Shown here piece by piece: positions 7,865-18,248 of a DNA stretch of 64,000 bases; the stretch's first letter is position 1; the number at the start of each line of letters is the position of its first letter. Under the pieces are notes generated by a model, which was given only the letters and a program-made list of their open reading frames with translations, did not search any database and had not been told where the DNA came from. Source of the DNA: Pyrococcus yayanosii CH1 (GTDB lineage: Archaea > Methanobacteriota_B > Thermococci > Thermococcales > Thermococcaceae); NCBI RefSeq assembly GCF_000215995.1, contig NC_015680.1:1-64000 (forward strand). Reading direction: 5' to 3'. Made by a program: the position numbers and the translations under genes.

Positions 7865-9022
7865 TTAAACCTTTCCAAGCTCCTCGGCTATGACGGCCGT
7901 GTTCCCGACCTGGAATACGAAGGCCCGTCTCTCTCCCCTCAGTCCGGCCTCTATTTTTTTCCTGATCCTCCAGTACTCGGAGTCCGGCACGCTTATCCTG
8001 AGGGTCGCCCTCCCGTAGCCCTCCTTCCTGAGGAAGTCATTTATTCTGACGGGGTGGAAGGGCATCGTGGCGACGACGACGTAAGCCCTCTTAAAGTAGG
8101 GGCTCCTCAGCTCTTCTTCGCCCGTCGCAAGGACACGCCTCTTCTCCCTCAGTAGGAGCTTGAGCTCCCCCTTCACGGCGTGGAAGAGCTCGTTTATTAA
8201 GTCGGCGTAGTCAACTGCCTGTGGAATCTCGTAGAGATAATGGCCTGGCGTATTTGTCCACTCGACTATGGGCTCAAGGTCTGGGTTGCTCTCCAGCCTC
8301 ACACCCTGGGGCAGTATTACGGCGCTCCTCTCGGCTTTTGCTAATGGCTCAGTGTAGAAGGTCAGCCTGTTCAGGTGGCCGAACAGGTCTATGTACTCGA
8401 ACTCGCCCTTCCAGGGCACTTTCTCGCGCCTTATCTGGGGTGGCAGGTCGAATATGAAGGCCTCGACCCTTTCCTTATAGACCTCGTAAACCTTCAGGGG
8501 GCTCGGAAGGAGCCCCTCCAAACTTCTCTCGGGAACCTCGGGCGGTCTCGCGGGGTCGGAGAACACCACCTGGGCGTCTATTCTCCCTATGACTTCGGGA
8601 CTGAGGGCGTCACCATGTATGAACTCCACCTTGACCCCAAACTTCTCCGCGTTCCTCCTCGCATACTCAACTTTCTTCGGGTCTATATCAACGCCGATGG
8701 CCCTTATCCCATGCTTTGCGAAGAATATCACCTGTATCCCGACGCCGCATGAAACGTCCGCTATGCTCTTCACGCCTTGTTCCCTCAGCCTCTTCCCCCT
8801 ATAATCCGCCACGAGTTCGTGCGTGGCGTAGCGGAGGCCCTCAAGGTCGAGCCAGAGGTCATCGCGGGAGAACTTGTCTCTTGCCCTCATCCTCGCCCTG
8901 GCAACCTCTATTGCCTCATCGGCCTCCTCCTTCGAAAGACCCAGCTTTTGCCTTATCCTCTTTTCGTCGTAGCCGGCCCTAATGAGTTCCATTGCGAGCC
9001 TCACGTGCTCCTCTCCGAGCAT
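7865..9022 (-). CDS. SAM-dependent methyltransferase, THUMP-like family
   Basis: This is a 385-residue protein. After a helical N-terminal region (to about residue 90) comes a Rossmann methyltransferase fold: [17 protein letters not shown] (SAM motif I), [19 protein letters not shown] and [22 protein letters not shown] resembles the DPAR motif of methyltransferases with a C-terminal THUMP-like domain. The substrate is unknown; RNA is a reasonable guess. It overlaps the 3' end of the inositol enzyme gene by 22 nt and has its own SD (GGGAGAAAGG). The GDD-type catalytic loop of branched-polyamine synthase BpsA is not seen. Confidence 0.7.
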   Translation of the reverse strand: MLGEEHVRLAMELIRAGYDEKRIRQKLGLSKEEADEAIEVARARMRARDKFSRDDLWLDLEGLRYATHELVADYRGKRLREQGVKSIADVSCGVGIQVIFFAKHGIRAIGVDIDPKKVEYARRNAEKFGVKVEFIHGDALSPEVIGRIDAQVVFSDPARPPEVPERSLEGLLPSPLKVYEVYKERVEAFIFDLPPQIRREKVPWKGEFEYIDLFGHLNRLTFYTEPLAKAERSAVILPQGVRLESNPDLEPIVEWTNTPGHYLYEIPQAVDYADLINELFHAVKGELKLLLREKRRVLATGEEELRSPYFKRAYVVVATMPFHPVRINDFLRKEGYGRATLRISVPDSEYWRIRKKIEAGLRGERRAFVFQVGNTAVIAEELGKV

Positions 9023-10284
9023 CCTTTCTCCCTCCAGACGAGGTAGACTGTCATGGCAACCCTCAGAGTGCTCCAGACCGCGAGAAGGGCGAAGAGGGGC
9101 TTCACGAGGCCAAACAGGAGGAAGAGCATGGTCACGAATATTCTCTCATCCCTCTTCCCGGGCAGACGGCGGAGTCTCTTTATATCCTTGTAGGCGTCGC
9201 TGAAGTAAGCTCCCTTGTACCTCTCCGTCGAGTAGCTGACCATCGCCGATGAGAACATAGCGAGGGCCGCAATGGCCCACCAGAAGGGCTCCGTGAGGGT
9301 TACGTAGGCGAGGGTTAGGAGGAATGCGAAGTCCACGTAGCGGTCAAGGATTGAGTCAAGGTAACCCCCAAACTGGCTCCCCTTCATCGCCGCCCTCGCT
9401 ATCTCGCCGTCAACACCGTCCAGTATGGAGGCTATCTGATACATTATACCCGCCAGAGGCATGCTCACGAAGTTGAGCAGGGCCGCGAACAGGCCGAGGA
9501 AGAACGTCACAACTGTCATTTGGTTGGGCGTTACTCTATCAACGAGCAGGGCCGAGATTCGGGTTGAAATCTTCCTGTTGAGATGCCTGCTGATGAAACC
9601 GTCCCCCGTTCCCTTGATTGATGCCATAACGAGAAGCTTCCTTGCCCTTCCGACATCTTGGGGCGTGTCCACGTCCATCCAGAAGAGGCCGTCCACGTAG
9701 GTGACGGGAAGCTCTGCCCTCTTCACGACATCTTTCAACTCCACGACGTCTTTCTCCTTCGCCAACTCCTCCGTGACCGTAAAAATAGAGGCATCGAGCA
9801 CGAAGAAACCCGTATCGAGGGCATCCCACTCCTTGAGGTCCTTCCCTATCTCCTTGACCCTACCTCCCTCAACCTTGACCTTTGTGGCCTCATCAATATC
9901 AACAAAACGTCCGACCCTATCCGCTATGAGGCCTTCCCCTCGAATCGCCCTCTCAAGGAAGGCTCTTTCATAGACGTGGTCGCTCATGAGGAGGACAAAC
10001 CTTCCATCTACACTGCCTCTTGCGAGGTGCAGGGAATAGCCGTTGCCCCTCTCCGGGTGCTCGTTGATGACTATCTCCGCCCTGAAGCCATTCCGTTCAA
10101 CGAAAGCTCTGTAGAAAGGTTCGTATCTTGGGTTGGTAACTATGACGAACTCCTCAACGCCCAACTCCTCAAGGATCCTCATGGTCCTGTAGATTATCTC
10201 TCTGCCCGCAACCTTGAGCAGGCCCTTTGGTTTCTCGCCCATTCTCGTCCCAAGGCCAGCTGCCAGAATGACCGCCTTCACCAC
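9001..10284 (-). CDS. Bifunctional IPCT/DIPP synthase (di-myo-inositol phosphate synthesis)
   Basis: This 427-residue fusion makes phosphorylated di-myo-inositol-1,1'-phosphate, precursor of the heat-stress solute DIP. Residues 1-230 are a nucleotidyltransferase ([21 protein letters not shown]) that makes CDP-inositol. Residues 240-420 are a membrane CDP-alcohol phosphotransferase with [30 protein letters not shown], the DGx2ARx8Gx3Dx3D signature, and several hydrophobic helices. The start is GTG 10284 or GTG 10281, behind GGGGGGTGGG. A TATA-like CTTTATTAAAG precedes it (about 10314-10324). A PfkB kinase that may phosphorylate inositol lies 7 kb away. Confidence 0.92.
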   Translation of the reverse strand: MVKAVILAAGLGTRMGEKPKGLLKVAGREIIYRTMRILEELGVEEFVIVTNPRYEPFYRAFVERNGFRAEIVINEHPERGNGYSLHLARGSVDGRFVLLMSDHVYERAFLERAIRGEGLIADRVGRFVDIDEATKVKVEGGRVKEIGKDLKEWDALDTGFFVLDASIFTVTEELAKEKDVVELKDVVKRAELPVTYVDGLFWMDVDTPQDVGRARKLLVMASIKGTGDGFISRHLNRKISTRISALLVDRVTPNQMTVVTFFLGLFAALLNFVSMPLAGIMYQIASILDGVDGEIARAAMKGSQFGGYLDSILDRYVDFAFLLTLAYVTLTEPFWWAIAALAMFSSAMVSYSTERYKGAYFSDAYKDIKRLRRLPGKRDERIFVTMLFLLFGLVKPLFALLAVWSTLRVAMTVYLVWREKGCSERST

Positions 10285-10333
10285 CCACCCCCCAGAAAGG
10301 TTCTGAGGGTTGCTTTAATAAAGTTTGGAAAAA

Positions 10334-11554
10334 TCAGGAGAACCTCTCGTAGCTGACCCTGAGGGCCTCAAGGACCGGAAGCTTTTCTCCTGAGAAGAAG
10401 GTCAGCATGGCTCCACCGCCCGTTGATATGTGGCTTATTCCCGTTATATTGTACCTCTGCAGGCTTGCGATGCTGTGTCCTCCCCCGATGACGCTGAAGG
10501 CGTCGCTCTCGGCAATTGCCCTAAACACTCCTACGGTTCCGAGGGCGAACTCTTCCCTCTCGAATACTCCCATCGGTCCATTCGCAACAATGACTTTCGC
10601 CTCCAGGAGTATCTCTCTATATTTCTCAACGGTCCTCGTCCCTATATCAAGTATCGGGTACTCGTCAAAGAGCCTTTTCTCGTCGCTTATGATGTCTATC
10701 TCCACCCTCTCCCCCTTGTAGTCTATCGCGAAATCCACGGGCGTCCTGATGTAGGGGTAGAACTCGTCGAGAATCCTCTCGGCCCAATCAACGAACTCTA
10801 GGAGGCCCTTCCTCTCAAGGAACTCCACGTTGACCCTGCCGAGGTCGAAGCCCTTCGCAAGGATAAATACGTGACCAACCAGGCCGCCCGTGAGTATGAG
10901 GTCAGCCTTTCCCTTCTTGAGAACGTTCTCGGCGACACGGAGGGAATCGTCAACTTTGGCTCCCCCCAGGACGTAGACCCTTGGCCTTTCCTCGCTCTCA
11001 TAGGCCTTGCTGAGAGCCTTAATCTCTCTCTCCATGAGCCGCCCCATGACCATCGGCTTTAAACGGGCAAAGCCCACGAGGGAGGGCTGACTTCTGTGAG
11101 CGGCGGCAAAGGCGTCGTTCACAACGTAGTCTATGAGGGGGGAGAGCTTCTTTACGAGGAATGTCTTCTCGCAGTCTTCTAAGGGCTTCTGCTTTACCTC
11201 CTCGGCAGTGAAGCGCAGATTCTCGAGCATTATCACGTCGCCAGGCTTCATAGTCTTAATCTTCTCACGGGCATAGCGACCGAAGATATCTTCCACGTAT
11301 TCGACTTCCTGGCCGAGGAGCTCCCCGAGGATCCTCGCATGCTCCTCCGTCGTCGCGTAGTCCTCCCCGTAAGGCTTCCCTTGATGCGTCGCCACGACCA
11401 CCTTTGCCCCATTCTCAAGCAGGTACCTTATGGTTGGGAGAACTGCCCTGAACCTTGCATCGCTGATTATCTTCCCGTCCTTCATGGGAGAGTTAAGATC
11501 AGCGCGCAGGAAGACCGTTTTACCTGAGTAATCAAAGTCCTCGAGCCTGAACAT
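10334..11554 (-). CDS. pgk: Phosphoglycerate kinase
   Basis: This 406-residue enzyme interconverts 1,3-bisphosphoglycerate + ADP and 3-phosphoglycerate + ATP, mainly in gluconeogenesis in Thermococcales. The signature VFLRADLNSPMKDGKI is at residues 15-30. THQGKPYGEDY, MLENLRFTAEE and DAFAAAHRSQPS follow. The nucleotide site includes GGAKVDDSL and the C-terminal GGGHSIASLQRYN. Length is normal for the archaeal form. ATG 11554 has GGTGGTGGG immediately upstream. It is divergent from the orphan gene at 11661. Confidence 0.96.
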   Translation of the reverse strand: MFRLEDFDYSGKTVFLRADLNSPMKDGKIISDARFRAVLPTIRYLLENGAKVVVATHQGKPYGEDYATTEEHARILGELLGQEVEYVEDIFGRYAREKIKTMKPGDVIMLENLRFTAEEVKQKPLEDCEKTFLVKKLSPLIDYVVNDAFAAAHRSQPSLVGFARLKPMVMGRLMEREIKALSKAYESEERPRVYVLGGAKVDDSLRVAENVLKKGKADLILTGGLVGHVFILAKGFDLGRVNVEFLERKGLLEFVDWAERILDEFYPYIRTPVDFAIDYKGERVEIDIISDEKRLFDEYPILDIGTRTVEKYREILLEAKVIVANGPMGVFEREEFALGTVGVFRAIAESDAFSVIGGGHSIASLQRYNITGISHISTGGGAMLTFFSGEKLPVLEALRVSYERFS

Positions 11555-11660
11555 CCCACCACCTGGGACTCCTTTGGGCCGAAACCATTAATAAGATTGC
11601 TTAAACACTTGGGGTGGCACGCACGCGAAGGTTTTTATGACGAGAAGATGAGGGGAAACC

Positions 11661-12437
11661 ATGCGAGTAGCCGTAATCACTAGCGACGCAAGGGTTTACT
11701 ACATAGCGGCCAAGGTCCTCAAGGAGCAGCGCATACCTTTTTACAGCCTTCGGGTCGGCGAGGATATTCCATTCGACGTAGAGGTCGTTCTTACCAGCGA
11801 GAAAGACTATGAAAAGGTTTCCTTCCCCGTCAAAATCATCGTGAGGGATGAGAGCTTTATAGATGAACTCCTCGCAAAACTGGAGGGAAGGAGGTTTAAG
11901 AGGGTTTATATCGCCATAGATCCCGGGGAGAGGCCCGGCGTTAGCGTTGTGGCCGACAACAGGGTTCTCGAGGTTTATCATCTGAAGAGCCCCAAGGACA
12001 TCGGCGTCATAATCCAGCTCCTCGAGAAGTATCCTAAGGCGAAAATAAAGATAGGACACGGGGCGAAGATGCACAGAATCCTTATGCTGAAGGCCCTTGC
12101 TCGAGTTCTTGGTGAGGATTATCCTGTAATCGTCGTGAACGAGCGTGGAACCACTCCCAGGGTTGGAGGAATTGAAGGATGGGGCATTCAGGACATAGTG
12201 GCCTCCATAAACATCGGGCTCAGAGAGGGAAGGGAGGTCACCATAAGGGAACTCATAAGGGGAGACAAGGTGACCAAGGGAGAGATAGAGCATATAAAGT
12301 CCCAGAGCAGAATACTAAGTGGCGGGAAGATAACCATATCCTCGGAGCTCGCGAGGGAGGTTGCTCTTGGAAACCTCACCCTCGAAGAGGCTATCGAGAT
12401 ACAGAAGAGGAGGGGAAGGAAGGATGATACTGGGTAG
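11661..12437 (+). CDS. Conserved protein with RNase H/RuvC-like motif, function unknown
   Basis: I cannot name this 258-residue protein. After an N-terminal Rossmann-like half, [23 protein letters not shown] (residues 93-115) looks like the first beta-hairpin of an RNase H/RuvC fold, with Asp-Pro-Gly as in RuvC and Yqg[26 protein letters not shown] and [16 protein letters not shown] follow at positions where later acidic residues of that fold would lie. The C-terminus is helical and basic. ATG 11661 has AGGGGAAACC upstream. Its last 14 nt overlap the CDC48 start, so the two are one transcript. Confidence 0.6.
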   Translation: MRVAVITSDARVYYIAAKVLKEQRIPFYSLRVGEDIPFDVEVVLTSEKDYEKVSFPVKIIVRDESFIDELLAKLEGRRFKRVYIAIDPGERPGVSVVADNRVLEVYHLKSPKDIGVIIQLLEKYPKAKIKIGHGAKMHRILMLKALARVLGEDYPVIVVNERGTTPRVGGIEGWGIQDIVASINIGLREGREVTIRELIRGDKVTKGEIEHIKSQSRILSGGKITISSELAREVALGNLTLEEAIEIQKRRGRKDDTG

Positions 12438-14934
12438 GGGAGAGGAAGTTAAGGATGAAATAAAGCTTCGCGTGGCCGAGGCTCTTAAGAGGGACGTCGG
12501 GAGGGGAATAGTTCGCTTTGACAGAAAGTATCAGAGGATGCTTGGCGTCGAGCCGGGAGACATCGTGGAGCTCGAGGGGGAGAGGGTCACTGCGGCAATA
12601 GTTGCCAACGCCCACCCCGACGATAGAGGTCTCGATATAATAAGGATGGACGGCTACATAAGAAGGAACGCGGGCGTCAGCATAGGTGATTACGTGACGG
12701 TCAGGAAGGCGGAAGTTAAGGAGGCAAAGAAAGTCGTTCTCGCCCCAGCCCAGAAGGGGGTCATAATCCAGATACCGGGCGAGATCGTGAAGAACAACCT
12801 CCTTGGGAGACCCGTTGTTAAGGGGGACGTCGTAGTCGCGAGCAGCAGGGGAGAGTTTTACACGGGATCACCATTCGATGAACTCTTTAGAGGGTTCTTC
12901 GAGTCCCTTCCTCTGGCCTTCAGCGAGCTCAAGTTCGTCGTCGTGAACACTATTCCGAAGGGAATTGTCCAGATAACCTATAACACGGAGGTCGAGGTTC
13001 TCCCACAGGCCGTTGAGGTCAGGGAGGAGAAGGTGCCCGAGGTCACCTACGAGGATATAGGCGGTCTCAAGGATGCCATAGAGAAAATCCGGGAGATGGT
13101 GGAGCTCCCGCTTAAGCATCCTGAGCTCTTCGAGCGCCTCGGCATTGAGCCTCCTAAGGGTGTTCTTCTTTATGGGCCGCCTGGAACCGGTAAAACTTTG
13201 CTCGCCAAGGCTGTGGCGAACGAGGCTAATGCACACTTTATTGCCATTAATGGGCCGGAAATCATGAGCAAGTACTATGGTGAAAGCGAGGAAAGACTTA
13301 GGCAAGTGTTCAAAGAGGCTGAAGAGAACGCGCCAAGCATAATATTCATCGACGAAATCGACGCGATAGCGCCAAAGAGAGAGGAAGTCATCGGAGAGGT
13401 TGAGAAGAGGGTGGTTTCGCAGCTCTTAACCCTTATGGATGGTCTTAAGAGTAGGGGTAAGGTTATTGTTATTGCTGCTACTAATAGGCCTGATGCTATT
13501 GATCCTGCCTTGAGGAGGCCGGGGAGGTTTGACAGGGAAATCGAAGTTGGAGTACCAGACAAACAAGGCAGAAAAGAAATACTCCAAATCCACACCAGAG
13601 GAATGCCCATAGAACCGGATTTCGACAAGGATACAGTTCTAAGAATTCTGAGGGAGCTGAAATTAGAGGATAGGCTTGACGGCAAGAGGATAGAGGTTCT
13701 CGAAAGGAAGATTCAAGGAGCCAAGACCGAGGAAGAAGTGAAGGAGATACTCAAGGAGTACGGTGAGATCTATTCGGAGGTTAAGGCTCGCCTAATTGAC
13801 AGACTGCTCGACGAGCTGGCAGAGAGGACGCATGGCTTTGTTGGGGCTGATTTAGCCGCCCTCGCGAGAGAAGCAGCTATGGTCGTTCTGCGCCGCCTGA
13901 TAAGGGAAGGGAAGATAAACCCGGAGGCTGATAGTATTCCGAGGGAGGTTCTTGAGGAGTTGAAGGTGACAAGGAAGGATTTCTATGAGGCGTTGAAGAT
14001 GGTTGAGCCGAGTGCGCTGAGGGAAGTGCTCATTGAAGTCCCAAACGTCCGCTGGGACGACATAGGCGGCCTAGAGGAAGTCAAACAAGAGCTAAGGGAA
14101 GCAGTAGAATGGCCCTTCAAATACCCGAAGGCCTTCAAGAGGCTGGGAATAACGCCACCGAAGGGGATTCTCCTCTATGGCCCACCGGGAACGGGCAAAA
14201 CACTGCTGGCAAAAGCCGTAGCCACCGAAAGCCAGGCGAACTTCATCGCCATTCGCGGGCCGGAGGTACTAAGCAAATGGGTAGGAGAGAGCGAGAAGCG
14301 GATTAGGGAGATATTCAGAAAGGCGAGACAGGCCGCACCTGCGATAATCTTCATTGATGAAATTGACGCCATAGCACCGGCCCGTGGAGCGGTTGAGGGT
14401 GAGAGGGTCACGGACAGGCTGATAAACCAGCTGCTGACAGAGATGGACGGAATAGAGGAGAATAGTGGGGTTGTGGTAATTGCTGCCACTAATAGGCCCG
14501 ACATCCTTGACCCTGCCCTGCTGAGGCCTGGTAGGTTCGACAGGCTGATACTTGTGCCCGCGCCTGATGAGAGGGCTAGGCTGGAGATATTCAGGGTTCA
14601 CACGAGGAACATGCCACTAGCCAAAGACGTCAACCTCGAAGAGCTGGCCAAAAAAACAGAGGGCTACACAGGCGCGGATATAGCGGCCCTTGTAAGGGAG
14701 GCGGCGCTGAACGCCATGAGGAGAGTATTGTTGACCCTACCAAAGAGGCTCGTTGAGGAGGAAAACGAGGAGTTCCTCGGGAAGCTCGTGGTTACGAGGA
14801 AGGACTTCGAGGAGGCCCTCAAGAGGGTCAAGCCGAGCGTCACAAAATATATGATGGAGTACTACAGGCAGTTTGAGGAGAGCAGGAAGAGAGCGGCCGG
14901 TGAGACGAGGGAGCTCGATTACTTCACGGGCTGA
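12424..14934 (+). CDS. cdc48: CDC48/VCP-type AAA+ ATPase
   Basis: This 836-residue hexameric unfoldase/segregase feeds protein substrates to degradation or disassembly. The N-domain (1-200) has the double-psi barrel ([19 protein letters not shown]). Two AAA modules follow, each with Walker [16 protein letters not shown], Walker [13 protein letters not shown] and the [36 protein letters not shown] arginine-finger region. Length is normal. ATG 12424 starts inside the preceding gene. Codon use changes in patches through both AAA modules (see findings). Confidence 0.95.
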   Translation: MILGRGEEVKDEIKLRVAEALKRDVGRGIVRFDRKYQRMLGVEPGDIVELEGERVTAAIVANAHPDDRGLDIIRMDGYIRRNAGVSIGDYVTVRKAEVKEAKKVVLAPAQKGVIIQIPGEIVKNNLLGRPVVKGDVVVASSRGEFYTGSPFDELFRGFFESLPLAFSELKFVVVNTIPKGIVQITYNTEVEVLPQAVEVREEKVPEVTYEDIGGLKDAIEKIREMVELPLKHPELFERLGIEPPKGVLLYGPPGTGKTLLAKAVANEANAHFIAINGPEIMSKYYGESEERLRQVFKEAEENAPSIIFIDEIDAIAPKREEVIGEVEKRVVSQLLTLMDGLKSRGKVIVIAATNRPDAIDPALRRPGRFDREIEVGVPDKQGRKEILQIHTRGMPIEPDFDKDTVLRILRELKLEDRLDGKRIEVLERKIQGAKTEEEVKEILKEYGEIYSEVKARLIDRLLDELAERTHGFVGADLAALAREAAMVVLRRLIREGKINPEADSIPREVLEELKVTRKDFYEALKMVEPSALREVLIEVPNVRWDDIGGLEEVKQELREAVEWPFKYPKAFKRLGITPPKGILLYGPPGTGKTLLAKAVATESQANFIAIRGPEVLSKWVGESEKRIREIFRKARQAAPAIIFIDEIDAIAPARGAVEGERVTDRLINQLLTEMDGIEENSGVVVIAATNRPDILDPALLRPGRFDRLILVPAPDERARLEIFRVHTRNMPLAKDVNLEELAKKTEGYTGADIAALVREAALNAMRRVLLTLPKRLVEEENEEFLGKLVVTRKDFEEALKRVKPSVTKYMMEYYRQFEESRKRAAGETRELDYFTG

Positions 14935-14994
14935 GGACTTTCCTATCCTCTTATTTCATCCCTTTCTGAGCGGATGGATTCTGATTCTCGGAAC

Positions 14995-16236
14995 TTAAAA
15001 CTTTCTCACCAGCTTCACAACAGCCTCAACGTGGGGCGTGTGAGGGAACATATCGATGAGAATGACATCCTCAATGCGATATACCTTTGATAAGTGCCTC
15101 TCGTAGTCAAGCTTAAAGGCCCGGGGGTTGCAGGAAACGTAGACTATCCTCGCTGGGCCTTTCATTAGCCTTTTGGCCCCATCCTTAAGTCCTTTCCTCG
15201 GGGGGTCAACGATAACTGTGTCGTAGCTTCCAATCAGAACGTCTTCAGCCCTGCCCACCTTGAACTCCGCCTGAACGTCGTTTATTTTGGCGTTTCTGTT
15301 GGCCATCTCAACGGCGAAGGGATTTATCTCCACCCCCTCCACCTCGAATCCCCTCTTCGCAAGGTAAACCCCAAACGTCCCAACCCCCGAATAAAGGTCC
15401 AGAACCCTCGAGCCATCGATGAAGCCCTCGACCGCCTTCAGGAGGAGAGGTAGGGCATAGCTGTTAGTCTGGAAGAAGCTTGCCGGGTGAATCAGATACG
15501 TAACTCCTAGTATCCTCTCCCTTATGTAGGGCTCGCCGCCCACGTGGAGGGGCTCCCCTTTCGGGTCGTCCCGCTCATCAGCTTTGATGCTCCAGTACAG
15601 GGAGGAGGCGAAGGAGAAGTAGTTCCGGAAGGCCTCTAGGACCTCGGGCTTTGCTTCTCCGTGCGCTATAATGTTTATCATGATGTCTCCAGTGAACTTC
15701 CCCTCCCTCACTTGGAGGTAGTGGACGTCACCTCCCTTTGGACCCCAAGGCCTTAGGCCCGTCTCTTTCAGAAAGGCTCTGAGGGTGTGGAGGTATTGGG
15801 GCGTTCTACTCGAGAAAACGGGGCACTCCCTTAGGTTCACGACGGTTCGGGGGTCGCCGAACTCCTTGAGGCCCATTCCCCTAATGGTCACTATGAAGTT
15901 ACTGACGCTCCTGAAGCTCCAAACCTTGGGGGATCCCTTTATCTCGGCCGATATTCCAGTTATCCGCTCGAAGAGCTCCCTCTTAAGCCTAAGTTGCTCC
16001 CCATACTTCACATGGCCCCAGAGGCATCCGCCACATCGCCCAACATGGACGCATCTAGGCCTCTGGCGGAGAGAGGACTTCTCCAGAACTTTAAACTCCT
16101 TGGCGAGAACCTTCCCGAACCTGTTGACGGTCCGATGGACCTCCACATGGTCACCAACGACCGTGAAGGGAACTCGGATGCCGTTCTCTAGGATTCCCAA
16201 GCCCTCCTCGTCCATATCAACTACCCTGCCCCTCAT
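14995..16236 (-). CDS. RNA (uracil-5-)-methyltransferase, TrmA/RumA family
   Basis: This 413-residue enzyme makes 5-methyluridine in tRNA (U54) or 23S rRNA. Residues 1-55 form a TRAM RNA-binding domain. [21 protein letters not shown] gives the 4Fe-4S cysteines with an upstream one (RPRCVHVG). [18 protein letters not shown] is the SAM motif, [12 protein letters not shown] the substrate pocket, and [17 protein letters not shown] holds the catalytic Cys. Thermococcales have two such enzymes, and sequence alone does not say whether this is the tRNA or rRNA one. ATG 16236 overlaps the stop of the upstream gene (ATGA). Confidence 0.88.
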   Translation of the reverse strand: MRGRVVDMDEEGLGILENGIRVPFTVVGDHVEVHRTVNRFGKVLAKEFKVLEKSSLRQRPRCVHVGRCGGCLWGHVKYGEQLRLKRELFERITGISAEIKGSPKVWSFRSVSNFIVTIRGMGLKEFGDPRTVVNLRECPVFSSRTPQYLHTLRAFLKETGLRPWGPKGGDVHYLQVREGKFTGDIMINIIAHGEAKPEVLEAFRNYFSFASSLYWSIKADERDDPKGEPLHVGGEPYIRERILGVTYLIHPASFFQTNSYALPLLLKAVEGFIDGSRVLDLYSGVGTFGVYLAKRGFEVEGVEINPFAVEMANRNAKINDVQAEFKVGRAEDVLIGSYDTVIVDPPRKGLKDGAKRLMKGPARIVYVSCNPRAFKLDYERHLSKVYRIEDVILIDMFPHTPHVEAVVKLVRKF

Positions 16237-16922
16237 CGGGTCCCTCCCTTAGGTTCAAGATGGGCCGCTTTGACGACGAGCTTTCCAGACCCAGTACACC
16301 CATCCCAGATTCTCTCCACCTCATCGAAGACGACTCGGGCCCTGAAGTAGGGCATGTCCCTCACGAATGTCTCGAACTCCCCTCCCTCTCCGGCCACATG
16401 AATGCCATACTTATCCCTGAGCTTCTCGAGCTCTCTTATGGCCTCCTCGTTCACCCTCCTCCCTAGCCAGCCCTCGTCGAGACCGTAGGCCGAGACCCCG
16501 ACGAAGACTATGTCGAAGCCGAGCCTCACGAGCTCCCTCATGTACTCGACCGGGTCCCTTCCCCAGGCGGGGGCAAAGGTCTTCAGGCCGAGCTCCTCCG
16601 CCACCCTCTCTATCCTCTCCCTCTGGTACCTGCTGGCGAGAGCCCCGGCAACGATTCCCTCCACCTTGAGCCCTTCGAGAACCCTCTTCAGGTCCTCAAC
16701 TTCTTCCTCCTTTCTCCCCTCGGTGAAACCCTTCACGAGGGGTATTCCGAGGGCCCTTGCCTGGAGCTCTGTGAGGTGGACGTTGGGCACGTGATACATG
16801 TAGCTTTCCTCGTTCTCGCTCACCATGGTGACGAGAAACCTGACGTCAAGCCCCTTCTCAAGGGCCCAGTAGAGGGCGTAGTTGGAGTCTTTTCCGCCAG
16901 AGTAAAGGACAGCAACCCTCAT
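16233..16922 (-). CDS. DPH6/MJ0570-like ATP-pyrophosphatase (diphthine-ammonia ligase family)
   Basis: This 229-residue PP-loop ATPase is of the family that amidates diphthine on EF-2. It begins [20 protein letters not shown], the SGGKDS PP-loop. [36 protein letters not shown] and [17 protein letters not shown] are family blocks. ATG 16922 is chosen because the PP-loop strand starts there. GTG 16952 would add ten residues and lies beside AAAGGTGG, so the real start is uncertain. It is coupled by ATGA to the RNA methyltransferase gene, so both may modify the translation apparatus. Confidence 0.8.
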   Translation of the reverse strand: MRVAVLYSGGKDSNYALYWALEKGLDVRFLVTMVSENEESYMYHVPNVHLTELQARALGIPLVKGFTEGRKEEEVEDLKRVLEGLKVEGIVAGALASRYQRERIERVAEELGLKTFAPAWGRDPVEYMRELVRLGFDIVFVGVSAYGLDEGWLGRRVNEEAIRELEKLRDKYGIHVAGEGGEFETFVRDMPYFRARVVFDEVERIWDGCTGSGKLVVKAAHLEPKGGTR

Positions 16923-17006
16923 ACCTGTCGAGAAGGCGTCGGTTAAGCCCACCTTTCATCATCCCGTCAGGGTCCTGGCTGTTTCCTCATCCAGAAAAAA
17001 TAGAGT

Positions 17007-17201
17007 TCAGGAGGCGTTTTTGGAGTATTTCTTCTGGAGCCTCTTACCCTTTGGCTTACCCCTGCCGAAGAGCCATCCGTGGGCCTTGTTCACGTGCCTT
17101 ATATAGTCCTTGCTCCTCCTGAAGACCATGCCACAACGGGGGCACCTAAAGAGTATCTCACCGTCCCTGTCCCTAATCTTGATGGCCTTGAGGACCGCCA
17201 T
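17007..17201 (-). CDS. Small C2H2 zinc-finger protein
   Basis: This is a 64-residue protein with one finger: [24 protein letters not shown] (residues 20-43) gives Cys-x2-Cys and His-x4-His ligands. The tail is strongly basic ([13 protein letters not shown]), suggesting nucleic-acid or ribosome binding. ATG 17201 has TGGGGG about 6 nt upstream; GTG 17219 and ATG 17207 would extend it by up to six residues. A TATA box, ACTTTATAAAGT at 17231-17242, lies at the right distance. The specific role is not known. Confidence 0.75.
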   Translation of the reverse strand: MAVLKAIKIRDRDGEILFRCPRCGMVFRRSKDYIRHVNKAHGWLFGRGKPKGKRLQKKYSKNAS

Positions 17202-17230
17202 CTCCATCCCCCACGGCACTCGCTCAGAAG

Positions 17231-17242
17231 CACTTTATAAAG
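17231..17242 (-). promoter_or_regulatory. TATA box of the zinc-finger gene
   Basis: ACTTTATAAAGT is a perfectly palindromic archaeal TATA element about 30-40 nt upstream of ATG 17201. It lies between the zinc-finger gene and the tRNA, so the finger gene need not rely on read-through from the tRNA. Its symmetry means orientation must come from flanking BRE bases. Confidence 0.5.
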
Positions 17243-17258
17243 TTTGTGAAAACTGTTA

Positions 17259-17336
17259 TGGTGCGGTGGCCGGGATTTGAACCCGGGTCGCCGGCTTGGG
17301 AGGCCGGCGTCCTAGACCAGGCTAGACTACCACCGC
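17259..17336 (-). tRNA. tRNA-Gly (anticodon CCC)
   Basis: The minus strand folds into a cloverleaf. The acceptor pairs are GCGGTGG with CCACCGC, the D-stem GTCT/GGAC, and the anticodon stem CCGGC/GCCGG around loop CTCCCAA (anticodon CCC, plus-strand positions 17298-17300). The T-arm is CCGGG TTCAAAT CCCGG. Discriminator A is followed by a genome-encoded CCA (17259-17261). No intron is seen. Upstream on the minus strand, TTTTTAAAG at 17363-17371 is a TATA box 27-35 nt before the 5' end. Confidence 0.97.
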
Positions 17337-17450
17337 ACCCATTTCTTTGAAGGGGGAGAAGGCTTTAAAAATTTTACTGGGAAGGTTATTGGGGCGATGA
17401 TGTAGATTGGCCTTTGGGGTATTGATGCCCGGGACCGGGAGGCTGAGCCC

Positions 17451-18209
17451 ATGAAGTGCATCGTCGTTGGTCATTTGACGAAGGACATCTTGAATGGTCG
17501 CGAAAGGATTGGTGGAGGTGCCTACTATTCCTCACTTGCCCTCTCCGAGCTCTGCAAGGTAACCGTAATCACCAAGGTTGGCCCGGATTTTCCAAGGAAG
17601 TGGCTGGAAGGGCTTCGGGAGAGGGGTGTTGATGTTCGCACCCTCCCCTCATCGGCTACCACAACTTACAAATTCACCTATCGGGATGGCTGGAGGGAGT
17701 TAACCCTGCTCTCTAAGGGGGACCCCTTCACGGATGAGGAGCTGGTCGGTGTGAAAGGGGATCTCATAATCCTGAACCCGGTCGCCGGCGAGATAGCGCC
17801 GAGGCAAGTGGCTTTCTTCGATAACCCCTCCCTTGATGTTCAAGGGTTTATAAGAGGCTTCGAAAACGGGCGGGTCGTCCTCAGGGAGACCGATGGCTCC
17901 TTTCTCTCCGCGGCAAGGGTCGTTCATGCCTCCGTTGAGGAGTTTCGGGTCCTGAAGAATATCTCCCTGCCCGAGGTTCTCCTCGTGACCAACGGAGCTT
18001 CAGAAGGCTTCGCTGTTGTCAGGGGCCGAAAATACATCATCAAACCCTACCGTGTGGATGTCCGAGATACTACCGGGGCTGGGGACGTCTTCCTGGCCTT
18101 CTTCTCCTACCTCTACACGCGCCTGCCCTTCACCGAAGCCCTTGACGGTGCCCTAAGGATGACGGCGGAATTCTTAAAGGGTCGCGATGATGATGCCTCG
18201 ATTGGCTGA
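17451..18209 (+). CDS. PfkB/ribokinase-family sugar kinase, possibly myo-inositol 3-kinase
   Basis: This 252-residue kinase is short for the family. GHLTKDIL and IGGGAYYSSLALSEL are the N-terminal substrate region. The C-terminal DTTGAGDVFLAFF holds the anion hole and catalytic Asp. T. kodakarensis has a short ribokinase-family enzyme characterised as myo-inositol kinase, encoded (from memory) near its RuBisCO and DIPP-synthase genes; the same neighbours occur here. The substrate is therefore inferred from context, and ribose, nucleoside or another sugar remains possible. ATG 17451 has GGGAGG upstream. Confidence 0.75.
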   Translation: MKCIVVGHLTKDILNGRERIGGGAYYSSLALSELCKVTVITKVGPDFPRKWLEGLRERGVDVRTLPSSATTTYKFTYRDGWRELTLLSKGDPFTDEELVGVKGDLIILNPVAGEIAPRQVAFFDNPSLDVQGFIRGFENGRVVLRETDGSFLSAARVVHASVEEFRVLKNISLPEVLLVTNGASEGFAVVRGRKYIIKPYRVDVRDTTGAGDVFLAFFSYLYTRLPFTEALDGALRMTAEFLKGRDDDASIG

Positions 18210-18248
18210 TTGGATGATTGGGAGGGACTAAGCTGAGCGGTGGTGCCA

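Noticed and set aside
7865-9022. Branched-chain polyamine synthase BpsA
   Set aside because: The methyltransferase fold is similar, but the Gly-Asp-Asp catalytic loop of BpsA is absent and the [12 protein letters not shown] motif points to the THUMP-like methyltransferase group.
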